From Demequina mangrovi (GTDB lineage: Bacteria > Actinomycetota > Actinomycetes > Actinomycetales > Demequinaceae), in contig NZ_BBLU01000007.1 of assembly GCF_000759715.1 (NCBI RefSeq), positions 126,168-190,167 of the forward strand: 64,000 nt of DNA. Direction: 5' to 3'. This document shows, piece after piece, positions 20,959 through 28,358 of the stretch; positions within the stretch are counted from its first letter, which is position 1; every line of letters begins with the position of its first letter. The notes below the pieces were generated by a model. The model did no database searches. It had not been told where the DNA came from and worked only from the letters and a program-made list of their open reading frames with translations. Both the position numbers and the translations under genes were made by a program.

Positions 20959-21927
20959 ATGAACGCGGACGACCGCACCACCTCGACGGCCCGCGGGCTG
21001 TACACGCCGCGACCGACCGAGCCGACCACGGGCCAGGTCCCGTCGCGTCGGGCGTTCATGCCGGTGGGAGCGGAGACACCCGCCCAGCCCCAGACCCCGT
21101 CGACGCAGGTGCCGACCACGCGACCCGCCTCCACGCAGACGCCCACGTCGCGCACCGCGGCGCCGCAGACCCCCGCCGCGCCGGCGCCCGCGCCGCAGCG
21201 CACGCCCGTGACCGGCCAGACGCCCACCGCGCCGTCCGCAGCCCCCACGTCGACCGGCTCGATCCCGACCCGCACGGCCTTCCGTCCGCAGAGCGCGCCC
21301 GACGGCATCTCCACCACGCGCGCCGCTCAGCCCCAGCAGCCCCAGGCCTTCGCGCCCACGGGCGTGCCCGCGCCCGCCGCGACCCCCGCCGAGGCGCCCG
21401 CAGCTCCGCAGGCACCCGCGGACTCCCCGAACCGCCGTGACGCGGCCAAGGTCACCAGCACCGCCGCGATCGGCGCCGGCGCCGCCAAGGTGCGCGACCT
21501 CGCCGGCCGTGCCGCGGACAGCTTCAAGGCGGGCGACGACCTCGGCATGCCCGCGAGCAAGGGCGGCCCGCGCAAGGCGCGCGTCCTGCTGTCGCGCATC
21601 GACCCGTGGTCGGCCCTCAAGCTCGGCTTCCTGCTCTCGATCGCCGCGGGCATCATGTTCGTGGTCGCGGTCTTCGTGCTGTGGACCGTGCTCAACCAGG
21701 CCGGCGTCTTCGCGCTCGTCAACGAGTGGGTGGTCAAGCTCTTCTCGACCGACTCCGAGATCGACATCATGCAGTTCGTCGACCCGAACAAGGTCATGGG
21801 CGCCGCGACCCTCGTCGCGGTCATCAACGTGGTGCTCCTCACCGCGCTGTCGACCATCGGGGCGTTCCTCTACAACGTGGTCTCGTCCGTGGTGGGCGGC
21901 GTCTACGTGACCCTCACCGACGACTGA
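20959..21927 (+). CDS. DUF3566 domain transmembrane protein
   Basis: A 322-residue protein. The first 170 residues are a Pro/Thr/Ala/Gln-rich, probably disordered region. The C-terminal 120 residues contain DUF3566: RVLLSRIDPWSALKLGFLLSIAAGIMF, then a second membrane segment VAVINVVLLTALSTIGAFLYNVVSSVVGG. In many actinobacteria a DUF3566 protein is encoded downstream of gyrA and before tRNA-Ile/tRNA-Ala, as here. Its function is not established. The start ATG has GGGAG upstream. An overlapping ATG four bases earlier is in another frame. Confidence 0.85.
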   Translation: MNADDRTTSTARGLYTPRPTEPTTGQVPSRRAFMPVGAETPAQPQTPSTQVPTTRPASTQTPTSRTAAPQTPAAPAPAPQRTPVTGQTPTAPSAAPTSTGSIPTRTAFRPQSAPDGISTTRAAQPQQPQAFAPTGVPAPAATPAEAPAAPQAPADSPNRRDAAKVTSTAAIGAGAAKVRDLAGRAADSFKAGDDLGMPASKGGPRKARVLLSRIDPWSALKLGFLLSIAAGIMFVVAVFVLWTVLNQAGVFALVNEWVVKLFSTDSEIDIMQFVDPNKVMGAATLVAVINVVLLTALSTIGAFLYNVVSSVVGGVYVTLTDD

Positions 21928-21961
21928 TCGTCGCCTGAACGAGGCCGCGCCGGCCGCGATT

Positions 21962-21989
21962 TTGTTTCGTGGCCGGCGTCAGGTATCGT
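21962..21989 (+). promoter_or_regulatory. tRNA-Ile promoter
   Basis: TTGTTT (21962-21967), 16-base spacer, TATCGT (21984-21989), 27 bases before the mature tRNA 5' end. Confidence 0.55.
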
Positions 21990-22016
21990 TTAACGCCGCA
22001 GCAGGGATGCTGCGAG

Positions 22017-22093
22017 GGGCCCATAGCTCAGGCGGTTAGAGCGCTTCGCTGATAACGAAGAGGTCGGAGGTTCAAGTCCTCCTGGGCCCACCA
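22017..22093 (+). tRNA. tRNA-Ile (GAT)
   Basis: Full cloverleaf. Acceptor GGGCCCA pairs with TGGGCCC, the anticodon loop is CTGATAA with anticodon GAT, the T-arm contains GGTTCAAGTCC, and CCA is encoded at 22091-22093. Confidence 0.97.
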
Positions 22094-22177
22094 CGGTGAT
22101 TCGATGGCAGACACGACGTCGCTCATCACCTTCAGATCGACACCCGAGATGTGGGATGATGACCATCTCCCGCGCAC

Positions 22178-22253
22178 GGGGCCTTGGCGCAATTGGTAGC
22201 GCACCTGCTTTGCAAGCAGGGGGTTATGGGTTCGAGTCCCATAGGCTCCACCA
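22178..22253 (+). tRNA. tRNA-Ala (TGC)
   Basis: Acceptor GGGGCCT pairs with AGGCTCC (one G-U), the anticodon loop is TTTGCAA with anticodon TGC, the T-loop is GGTTCGAGTCC, and CCA is encoded at the 3' end. It follows tRNA-Ile by 84 bases. Confidence 0.97.
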
Positions 22254-22258
22254 CTGAT

Positions 22259-22288
22259 GAAGGCCCTCGCCCACCGGCGGGGGCCTTC
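22259..22288 (+). terminator. Terminator after the tRNA pair
   Basis: GAAGGCCC (22259-22266) pairs with GGGCCTTC (22281-22288). The stem continues inward with CGCC/GGCG. Confidence 0.75.
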
Positions 22289-22329
22289 TGCGTTCCCCGG
22301 ACGATGCGGGGCGCGCGCCCGCGCGGCTC

Positions 22330-22803
22330 CTACCGCCCGAGCGTGCGCACCAGCAGGCGCAGCGCCTCCGCGCGCTCCCAGGCCGCGGCGGCGTCCTCGT
22401 GCAGCCCGCGCTCGAGGCGCCACTGCCGCACGCCCTCGTACGAGCGGATGTGGGCCATGATCGTCTGGATGGTCTGGCCGAGCGGCGTCACCGGGATCGG
22501 CGACGTGAGAAGCTCCGCGCCGCCGGTCTCCGCCCAGTCGCTGAGGACCTGGGCACCGAGGTTGTCGTGGTCCGTGCCGGCGTGCCCGTGGTCGCGCGTG
22601 CAGCGCAGCACGCGCCCGCTGAGCTCGTCGATGTGGACCACCGCGCCGCACAGGATCCGGCGGGCCGGGGGCGCCACGCGCTTGAGCGGCGGCGACAGCA
22701 GCCGGTCGAGGCGCGCACGATGCGCGACGGGGTTGTCGTCGAGGTCCGGCTCCGCGACCGGCGGGCGGGAGTGGCCCCGCGTGGCGGTCGGCCAGGCCCT
22801 CAT
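22330..22803 (-). CDS. Hypothetical protein with a Cys/His cluster
   Basis: A 157-residue soluble protein that I do not recognise. The middle (about 60-90) has ILCGAVVHIDELSGRVLRCTRDHGHAGTDHD, a Cys/His-rich stretch that could bind a metal. The C-terminal half is helical and rich in Arg, Glu and Ala. GGGAG precedes the ATG by about seven bases. The ATG overlaps the stop of an upstream 20-codon ORF (ATGA), suggesting coupled translation. It is encoded just after the tRNA terminator on the opposite strand, next to a copper-chaperone-like gene. Confidence 0.65.
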   Translation of the reverse strand: MRAWPTATRGHSRPPVAEPDLDDNPVAHRARLDRLLSPPLKRVAPPARRILCGAVVHIDELSGRVLRCTRDHGHAGTDHDNLGAQVLSDWAETGGAELLTSPIPVTPLGQTIQTIMAHIRSYEGVRQWRLERGLHEDAAAAWERAEALRLLVRTLGR

Positions 22804-22862
22804 CGCGGCGCTCCCATGGACCGCGTGGCGACCGGGTGTCGCGACTGGACGGGAGCGGGCAT
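22800..22862 (-). CDS. Putative 20-residue leader peptide coupled to the downstream gene
   Basis: A 20-codon ORF (MPAPVQSRHP... ending GAPR) starts five bases after a perfect AGGAGGT. Its TGA overlaps the ATG of the next gene. An ACCTCC on the same transcript (plus-strand 22889-22894) is complementary to the GGAGGT (22867-22872) and could sequester it in a hairpin with a 16-nt loop. The peptide has no recognisable function. The arrangement suggests translational control. Confidence 0.45.
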   Translation of the reverse strand: MPAPVQSRHPVATRSMGAPR

Positions 22863-22934
22863 GCACACCTCCTGGACGATGACCCCTCGGAGGTCTCATC
22901 GGCATCCAGGGGCGGCGGTGAACCCTGTCAGGCT

Positions 22935-22957
22935 GTGCGATATCCCACATTTCGCAC
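22935..22957 (-). promoter_or_regulatory. Inverted repeat GTGCGA-N11-TCGCAC
   Basis: A 6-bp dyad lies between the chaperone-like gene and the leader peptide, in the position expected of an operator for the leader peptide unit. The factor is unknown. Confidence 0.35.
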
Positions 22958-22993
22958 GGCGGACGTCCGGCCCGGCCGTGACGCGATGGCGGC

Positions 22994-23398
22994 TCAGGAG
23001 CAGCAGCTGCCCGTCGCCGCGCAGCAGTTCGCCGGGAGGTCGTCGTGCTCGGTGAGCGTGGCGCAGGCAGCGGTCTCGGCCCGATCCGCGCCGCAGCAGC
23101 CCTCGCCGCTCGCGCGGTCGCCCGCGGCCGCGGCGGTGGCCGTGACGTGCGCCGACTCGAGGGTGTAGCCCGCATCGTGCACCGCGGCGTCGGCCTCGAA
23201 GGCGAAGTCCTCCGCCACGACCTCGGGGGCGAGCAGCACGACCGCGCGGCCGGTCGCATGGTCCACCGACGCGGATCGCACGCCGGGGAGGGCCACGAGC
23301 GCATCGTGCACGCTCGAGGAGCAGCCGTCGCAGGTCATGCCCGAGACGGCGAGGTCGAGGACGGTGCCGGAGGTGCCGGCGAGGGAGAGATCGGTCAT
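22994..23398 (-). CDS. Heavy-metal-associated (HMA) domain protein with Cys-rich tail, probable copper chaperone
   Basis: A 134-residue protein. Residues about 13-80 are an HMA domain with the metal site GMTCDGC and the later GYTLESA strand. The tail from about 95 on contains eight or more Cys (GCCGAD, AACATL, NCCAATGSCCS), a second probable metal-binding region not found in ordinary CopZ proteins. It is likely to bind Cu(I) in the cytoplasm. The ATG has no Shine-Dalgarno. It lies six bases after a TACGGT box within a MerR-type promoter, so leaderless translation is likely. No P-type ATPase is nearby. Confidence 0.78.
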   Translation of the reverse strand: MTDLSLAGTSGTVLDLAVSGMTCDGCSSSVHDALVALPGVRSASVDHATGRAVVLLAPEVVAEDFAFEADAAVHDAGYTLESAHVTATAAAAGDRASGEGCCGADRAETAACATLTEHDDLPANCCAATGSCCS

Positions 23399-23404
23399 GC
23401 CCCG

Positions 23405-23436
23405 ACCGTAAGCCTTCCCCTCGGGTGGAAGGTCAA
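23405..23436 (-). promoter_or_regulatory. MerR-family (CueR-like) metal-responsive promoter
   Basis: Read on the minus strand: -35 TTGACC (23436-23431), a 20-bp spacer, -10 TACGGT (23410-23405). Over-long 19-20 bp spacers are a hallmark of MerR-activated promoters. The dyad CCTTCC-N8-GGAAGG (23413-23432) fills the spacer and closely resembles the E. coli CueR site at copA. No merR-family gene is in the window. Confidence 0.7.
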
Positions 23437-23472
23437 CCCTTGGTCCCGGTTGTCGCGGATCTGCCAGGCGTC

Positions 23473-24279
23473 TCAGCGCGAGACGGCCTGCGCGTCCTTG
23501 GCCGTGAGCCGCTGGGCGATCGCGAGCGGGACCACCGACACGACCGCGAGGATCACGGCGATCACCGCGACCACCGGCGCCTGGTTGGGCCGGAACATGT
23601 TCTGGAGGATCCACAGCGGAAGCGTGGTGACGCCAGGGCCGGCGGTGAACGTGGTGACGATGATCTCGTCGAAGCTCAGCGCGAAGGCCAGCAGGCCGCC
23701 GGCCAGCAGCGCCGACTTCAGCCGCGGGAAGGTGACGAGCCGGAACGTGGTGAACAGCCCCGCGCCGAGGTCCATCGAGGCCTCCTCGAGGCGCGTGCCC
23801 GAGGCGTTGAGCCGTGCGAAGGCGTTGTTGTAGACGGTGACGATGCAGAACGTCGCGTGCGCGACGATGAGCGTCCACACCCCGAGCTGCACGCCCACGA
23901 TGGTGCGGAAGGCGTTGTTGAGCGCGATGCCGGTGACGATGCCGGGCAGCGCGATCGGCAGCACGATGAGCAGGTTCACGCTCTCCTTGCCGAAGAACCG
24001 GTGCCGCGACAGGGCCATCGCCGCGAGGGTGCCGAGCACCAGCGCGATCGCGGAGGCGACCAGCGCGACGAGCACCGAGGTGCCGAGCGCGTGCAGCGCG
24101 CCCTCGCTCTGCAGCGCGCGCCCCCACCACTCGAGCGTGAAGCCCGGCGGCGGCCACGAGAGGCTCTCGGACGTGCTGATCGAGTTGAGGAAGACCACGC
24201 CGAGCGGCAGGTAGATGAGCGCGAGCACCACGGCGGTGACACCGCCGAGCACCCAACGTGCGGCACGACCGAGCTGCAT
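23473..24279 (-). CDS. potC: ABC transporter permease, polyamine type (PotC-like)
   Basis: A 268-residue permease with six membrane segments. The EAA loop reads EEASMDLGAGLFTTFRLVTFPRLKSALLAG, and SFDEIIVTTFTAGPGVTTLPLWI is a typical PotC/YdcV segment. The start shares one base with the potB stop (TGATG). It is the last gene of the operon potA-potD-potB-potC. Spermidine/putrescine uptake is the family role. Related systems carry other small cations or aminated compounds. Confidence 0.87.
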   Translation of the reverse strand: MQLGRAARWVLGGVTAVVLALIYLPLGVVFLNSISTSESLSWPPPGFTLEWWGRALQSEGALHALGTSVLVALVASAIALVLGTLAAMALSRHRFFGKESVNLLIVLPIALPGIVTGIALNNAFRTIVGVQLGVWTLIVAHATFCIVTVYNNAFARLNASGTRLEEASMDLGAGLFTTFRLVTFPRLKSALLAGGLLAFALSFDEIIVTTFTAGPGVTTLPLWILQNMFRPNQAPVVAVIAVILAVVSVVPLAIAQRLTAKDAQAVSR

Positions 24280-25145
24280 CAGAGGCTCCTGAGGGCCCCG
24301 GTCCGGCGGACCGCGGCGAGGTAGACGAGGATGATCCCGATGGGGATCAGGGAGATCGCGGCGGCGAGCGGGAGGTTGTTCGCGGCGCCGACGTTCGTGT
24401 AGACGAGGTTGCCCAGCATCTGCGTGGTCCCGCCGACGATGCCGGTGGTGATGTAGTCGCCCAGGCTGAGGGAGAAGGCGAAGATCGAGCCCGCGATGAT
24501 CGCCGGCCGGATCATCGGCAGCACCACCGCGGTGAGGGTGCGCCAACCGCGCCCGCCCAGATCAGCGGAGGCCTCGAGCAGGCGGTCGGGGACGCGGTCG
24601 AAGCCCGCGTAGATCGGCATGATCACGTACGGCAGCCACAGGTAGGACAGCGCGAGCACCACGCCGATGATCCCGTAGCCGGGGGTGTGGAGGCCGAACG
24701 GCGACAGCACCCATTCGATGATGCCGTCGGAGGACAGCAGCGCGCGCCACGAGTAGACCTTCACCAGGTAGGACGCCCACAGCGGCGCGAGCACCGCGAT
24801 GACGAGCAGGTGCCGCAGCCGCGGACCGGCGACCTTCGCCATGAAGAACGCGACCGGCACCGCGATGAGGACGTCGATCACCGTGACGAGCGCGGCGATC
24901 CCTAGCGTGCGCAGCGTGACGGTCCGGTAGAGGGCCTCGGTCACCACCTCGACCACGTTCTCGGTGGTCCACTCGATCTGCACCTGACCGGTGAGCTCGT
25001 CGACCGTCCAGAAGGCGGTGACGAGCAGCGCCGACAGCGCGACCACGTAGACGAGGCCGAGCCACAGCACGGGCGCGGTGAGCAGACCGGCGAGCCGGAG
25101 GCGCCGGCGAGGGGCGAGAAACGCGGAGACGCGGTGCGTGGTCAT
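24279..25145 (-). CDS. potB: ABC transporter permease, polyamine type (PotB-like)
   Basis: A 288-residue permease with six membrane segments and the EAA loop LLEASADLGGRGWRTLTAVVLPMIRPAIIAG. FSLSLGDYITTGIVGG is characteristic of PotB. It is expected to form the heterodimeric channel with PotC. It lies 88 bases after potD, with a large perfect hairpin in between that probably lowers permease expression relative to the binding protein. Confidence 0.87.
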   Translation of the reverse strand: MTTHRVSAFLAPRRRLRLAGLLTAPVLWLGLVYVVALSALLVTAFWTVDELTGQVQIEWTTENVVEVVTEALYRTVTLRTLGIAALVTVIDVLIAVPVAFFMAKVAGPRLRHLLVIAVLAPLWASYLVKVYSWRALLSSDGIIEWVLSPFGLHTPGYGIIGVVLALSYLWLPYVIMPIYAGFDRVPDRLLEASADLGGRGWRTLTAVVLPMIRPAIIAGSIFAFSLSLGDYITTGIVGGTTQMLGNLVYTNVGAANNLPLAAAISLIPIGIILVYLAAVRRTGALRSL

Positions 25146-25190
25146 GGTTCCTTAGGGGTGTCTCGGGTGCGTCCGGCGACCGCCGGGCGG

Positions 25191-25228
25191 CGGCGCGGGG
25201 GGACGATGCGCATCGTCCCCCCGCGCCG
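25191..25228 (-). terminator. 38-bp perfect palindrome between potD and potB
   Basis: Two 19-bp arms (25191-25209 and 25210-25228) with no spacer. The centre is GGACGATGC/GCATCGTCC back to back. In RNA it would form a very stable stem just after potD, so it could act as a partial terminator or 3'-end stabiliser. Confidence 0.65.
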
Positions 25229-25233
25229 GGGCA

Positions 25234-26397
25234 TCAGCCCTTGATCTCCTGCCAGGCCTTGGTCCACTCGGAGTAGTCGACGCACTCGACGTCCTCACGG
25301 CCGTCGACGCAGTCGCTCACGGGGGTGGTCCAGTACCAGATCTGCGACGCGTACTCCTCGTCGCCCGCGTGGTACGCCTCGCAGTCGTCGCGGAAGTCGC
25401 ACGCGGCCTCGGAGGACGGGGCCTCGCCGAAGTACGCGGTCGCCGTCGCGTTGATCTCGGGGCTGGCGATGTGGTCGAGCCACGCGTACGCGCAGTTCGG
25501 GGCCTCGGTCTCGGACGCGATCATCCAGGTGTCGGACCAGCCGGTCGCGCCCTCCTCGGGCAGGACCACGTCGGTGGTGCCGGTGCTGATCGAGTTCTGG
25601 ATGACCTGCCACGTGGTGCCGACCACGGAGTCGCCGGACTCGAAGGCCTGGATCTCCTTGAGGTAGTCCGACCAGTACTCGCCGACGCTCTCCTTCTGCG
25701 TCTTCAGCAGCTCGACCGCGGCCGCGAACTGGTCCTCGTCCAGCGCGTACGGGTTCTCGATGCCGAGCTCGGGCGAGTGCGTCATGAGGTAGACGGCCGC
25801 GTCCGCGATGTAGATCGGGGAGTCGTAGGCCGTGACCTTGCCGTCGTAGTCCGAGGCCTTGTCGAAGACCACGTCCCAGCTGGTGGGGGCCGGGGAGACC
25901 TCCTCGGTGTTGAACATGAGGAGGTTGGCGCCGTAGCCGTGCGGGACGCCGTAGGCGACGCCGTCGACCGAGTTCCACTCCTTGTCCTTGAGGAAGCCGA
26001 AGATCCCCTCGTAGCTCTCGAGCAGGTCGGTGTTGACGGGGGACACGAGGTCCGCCGCGACGAGGCGCAGCGTGAGGTCGCCCGAGGCCGCGACCACGTC
26101 GTAGCCGCCGCTCTGCATGAGCTGGTACGCCTCGTCCGAGGTGCCGTAGGTCTTGGCCTCGACCATGCAGCCGGTGGCCTCCTCGAAGCTGGACACCCAG
26201 TCGACCGCGGGGTCGTTGGTGCCGTCCTCGACGTAGCCGGGCCACGCGAGGATCGAGACCGAGCCCTCGGTGTCGCCGAGCGACTCGAGGGCCTCGGAGC
26301 CGGAATCGGAGCTGCTGGTGCCGCACGCGGCGAGCGATGCGACCGCCATGGAGGCGATGCCGGCCCTCAGGGCCGTGCGGGGCAGGGACTTCTGCAC
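25234..26397 (-). CDS. potD: Extracellular solute-binding lipoprotein, polyamine type (PotD-like)
   Basis: A 387-residue protein. A lipoprotein signal peptide ends in LAAC (Cys25), followed by a Ser-rich linker. The mature part is a type 2 periplasmic-binding fold: SVSILAWPGYVED, AASGDLTLRLVAADLV, GYGANLLMFNTEEV. Four Cys near the C-terminus (CDFRDDC, CVDG, CVDY) may form disulfides. The start is GTG with AAAGGAAG upstream. It is expected to deliver polyamines or a related cation to PotBC. Confidence 0.87.
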   Translation of the reverse strand: MQKSLPRTALRAGIASMAVASLAACGTSSSDSGSEALESLGDTEGSVSILAWPGYVEDGTNDPAVDWVSSFEEATGCMVEAKTYGTSDEAYQLMQSGGYDVVAASGDLTLRLVAADLVSPVNTDLLESYEGIFGFLKDKEWNSVDGVAYGVPHGYGANLLMFNTEEVSPAPTSWDVVFDKASDYDGKVTAYDSPIYIADAAVYLMTHSPELGIENPYALDEDQFAAAVELLKTQKESVGEYWSDYLKEIQAFESGDSVVGTTWQVIQNSISTGTTDVVLPEEGATGWSDTWMIASETEAPNCAYAWLDHIASPEINATATAYFGEAPSSEAACDFRDDCEAYHAGDEEYASQIWYWTTPVSDCVDGREDVECVDYSEWTKAWQEIKG

Positions 26398-26474
26398 TGG
26401 TGCTTCCTTTCGTCGGGTGGTGCTGGGGTGCTGCGGTGGGTGGTGCGGGTGGTGCGGTCTCGGGGTGCGCCGGG

Positions 26475-27482
26475 TCAGGCCGCCTCGTCCTCGAGCGGCG
26501 CCGCGGAGGCGGGCTCGACGGAGACGGTGACGCGGTCGCCGCGCGTGCGGCGGTGGCCGGCGCCGATGTTCGGCTCGAGCGCGGTGATGCGGGCGCCCAG
26601 GCCGTCCAGGTCGACGACGATCCGGTGCTCGGGGCCGGTGTAGATGACCTCGGCGATGGTGCCGGGGACGCCTCCTGCGGGGGCGTCGAGCAGGACGCGC
26701 TCGGGGCGCACGGCCATGGGGGCGCGGGCGAGGCCGAGCGCCTCGGCCACCTCGGGCTCGAGCAGGGTCGCGGAGCCCACGAACGAGGCGATGAAGCGGT
26801 TGCGCGGGTGGTCGTAGACCTCGCGCGGGGTCCCGAGCTGGACCACCTCTCCGGCGTCGAACACCGCGACGCGGTCGCTCAGGGTGAGCGCCTCGTCCTG
26901 ATCGTGGGTGACGAAGACGAACGTGATGCCCAGCGAGCGCTGGAGCTCCTTGAGCTCGACCTGCATCTGCTCACGCAGCTTGAGGTCGAGCGCGCCGAGC
27001 GGCTCGTCGAGCAGCAGCGCCTGCGGGCGCAGCACGATCGCCCGGGCGAGCGCGACGCGCTGGCGCTGGCCGCCGGAGAGCTCATGCGGGCGCCGGTCCT
27101 CGAGGCCCGCCAGCCTGACCTGCCCGAGCGCCTCCTCGGCGCGGGCGCGGCGCTCCTTGCGGGCGACCCCGGCGACCTTGAGCCCGTACTCGACGTTCGC
27201 GATGACGCTGAGGTGGGGGAAGAGCGCGTAGTCCTGGAAGACCGTGTTGACCGGGCGTGCGAAGGGTGCGAGGGCGGTGACGTCCGCGCCGAAGAGCTCG
27301 ACGGTGCCGCTGGTCGGCTGCTCGAAGCCCGCGATGCACCGGAGCACGGTGGTCTTGCCGGAACCCGACGGTCCGAGCATCGAGAAGAACTCCCCCGGCT
27401 CGATGTCGAGGTCGAGATCGGCGACCGCGACGGTCTCGCCGAAGCGCTTGTGCAGGCCCCTCAGGCGGATGGCTGAATCCAT
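26475..27482 (-). CDS. potA: ABC transporter ATP-binding protein, polyamine type (PotA-like)
   Basis: A 335-residue ATPase: Walker A GPSGSGKT near residue 37, Q-loop VFQDYALFPHLSV, signature LSGGQRQRVALARA, Walker B LLLDEPLGALD, switch His in FVTHDQDEA, and a C-terminal TOBE/OB region from about 235. It is the first gene of the operon and is transcribed away from the GntR-family regulator. An operator lies directly over its promoter spacer. A G-rich, hairpin-poor 77-base gap separates it from potD. Confidence 0.9.
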   Translation of the reverse strand: MDSAIRLRGLHKRFGETVAVADLDLDIEPGEFFSMLGPSGSGKTTVLRCIAGFEQPTSGTVELFGADVTALAPFARPVNTVFQDYALFPHLSVIANVEYGLKVAGVARKERRARAEEALGQVRLAGLEDRRPHELSGGQRQRVALARAIVLRPQALLLDEPLGALDLKLREQMQVELKELQRSLGITFVFVTHDQDEALTLSDRVAVFDAGEVVQLGTPREVYDHPRNRFIASFVGSATLLEPEVAEALGLARAPMAVRPERVLLDAPAGGVPGTIAEVIYTGPEHRIVVDLDGLGARITALEPNIGAGHRRTRGDRVTVSVEPASAAPLEDEAA

Positions 27483-27492
27483 GCGGACTATT

Positions 27493-27508
27493 CATCTGGT
27501 TCCAGATG
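27493..27508. promoter_or_regulatory. Palindromic operator 1 (potA side)
   Basis: CATCTGG-TT-CCAGATG is a perfect 7-2-7 dyad. Its core TCTGG-N2-CCAGA is repeated 53 bp away. On the minus strand it lies between a possible -35 TTGTGA and the potA -10 region, the expected position for repression. Confidence 0.65.
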
Positions 27509-27547
27509 TCTTTCACAAGACCCCTCGTGTAACGGTTCCATTAAATC

Positions 27548-27559
27548 TCTGGATCCAGA
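27548..27559. promoter_or_regulatory. Palindromic operator 2 (gntR side)
   Basis: TCTGGATCCAGA is a perfect 12-bp palindrome sharing the TCTGG-N2-CCAGA core with operator 1. The centres are 53 bp apart, about five helical turns, which would allow a looped or cooperative complex. Confidence 0.65.
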
Positions 27560-27596
27560 CCTTTCCGGTGGCGCGGCCCACCGTCACAATGGCGGG

Positions 27597-28358
27597 ATGG
27601 GACTCACCTGGGGCACGGGCGCGCATGCCGCCCGCTCCGCCACGCACGCCGCGATCTTCGCGCCGCTCGCGCCGCTCGGGCGCGCGGAGGCCGTCGCCCA
27701 GCGCCTCGCCGACGCGATCCACCTGGGGCTCCTCGAGCAGGGGGAGCGCCTCCCCACGGAGCAGGACCTGGGCAGGCAGTTCGGCGTCGCGACCGTGACC
27801 GCGCGCGAGGCGCTCGAGTCGCTGCGCGCCGCGGGCCTCATCGAGACGCGCCGCGGACGTGCGGGCGGCAGCTTCGTGTGCGGCAGCGGGGACGATGCAC
27901 GTGCCGTGCTCATCTCGCGGCTCGCGATGCTCTCGCGCGTCGAGCTGCGCGACATGGGCCTGGTGTACGGCGTGATCGCGGGGGCGGCGGCGGAGCGCGC
28001 GGCGCTCTTCGCCACCGCCGATGAGGTCCGCTCGCTGGGCACGCTGGTCGAGGACGGCGCGGTCTCGAGCGGCGCGGCCGCGCGGCGCGCGGAGAACGGC
28101 ATCCGCATCGAGGTCGCCGCGCTGTCACGCTCCGCGCGGCTCGTCGCGGAGCAGGTCCGGCTGCAGTCCGAGTTCGGCCCGCTGCTGTGGATCGCCCTGC
28201 AGGAGCACGGAGTGGTGACCGGCAACGCGGCGCGTCACCGACGCCTGGTCGAGGCGATCGGGAACGAGAGCCCCGAGGAGGCCCGCGGCATCGTCACGGA
28301 GCAGGTGGGCTGGCTGCTCGACCGCCTGCTCGCGATCCGCGAGGGCATCGAGCGATGA
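27597..28358 (+). CDS. GntR family transcriptional regulator (FadR/FCD-like)
   Basis: A 253-residue protein. The N-terminal winged helix (about 30-100) has the GntR pattern ERLPTEQDLGRQFGVATVTAREALESLRAAGLIETRRGRAGG. The C-terminal helical ligand domain (about 105-250) contains the FCD-like HRRLVEAI segment near residue 215. It probably controls the divergent pot operon through the two TCTGG-N2-CCAGA sites. No Shine-Dalgarno is seen: the ATG lies seven bases after CACAAT, which suggests leaderless translation. The stop overlaps the next gene (ATGA). Confidence 0.83.
   Translation: MGLTWGTGAHAARSATHAAIFAPLAPLGRAEAVAQRLADAIHLGLLEQGERLPTEQDLGRQFGVATVTAREALESLRAAGLIETRRGRAGGSFVCGSGDDARAVLISRLAMLSRVELRDMGLVYGVIAGAAAERAALFATADEVRSLGTLVEDGAVSSGAAARRAENGIRIEVAALSRSARLVAEQVRLQSEFGPLLWIALQEHGVVTGNAARHRRLVEAIGNESPEEARGIVTEQVGWLLDRLLAIREGIER

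Noticed and set aside
26398..26474. Short G-rich repeats (GTGGTGCGG units) considered as a CRISPR-like or VNTR array
   Set aside because: Units are too short and irregular, with no spacers. This is simple-sequence GC-rich DNA between potA and potD.
28187..28354. An upstream extension of the Cache protein
   Set aside because: It overlaps the GntR coding region in another frame. The ATGA overlap at 28355 is the natural start.
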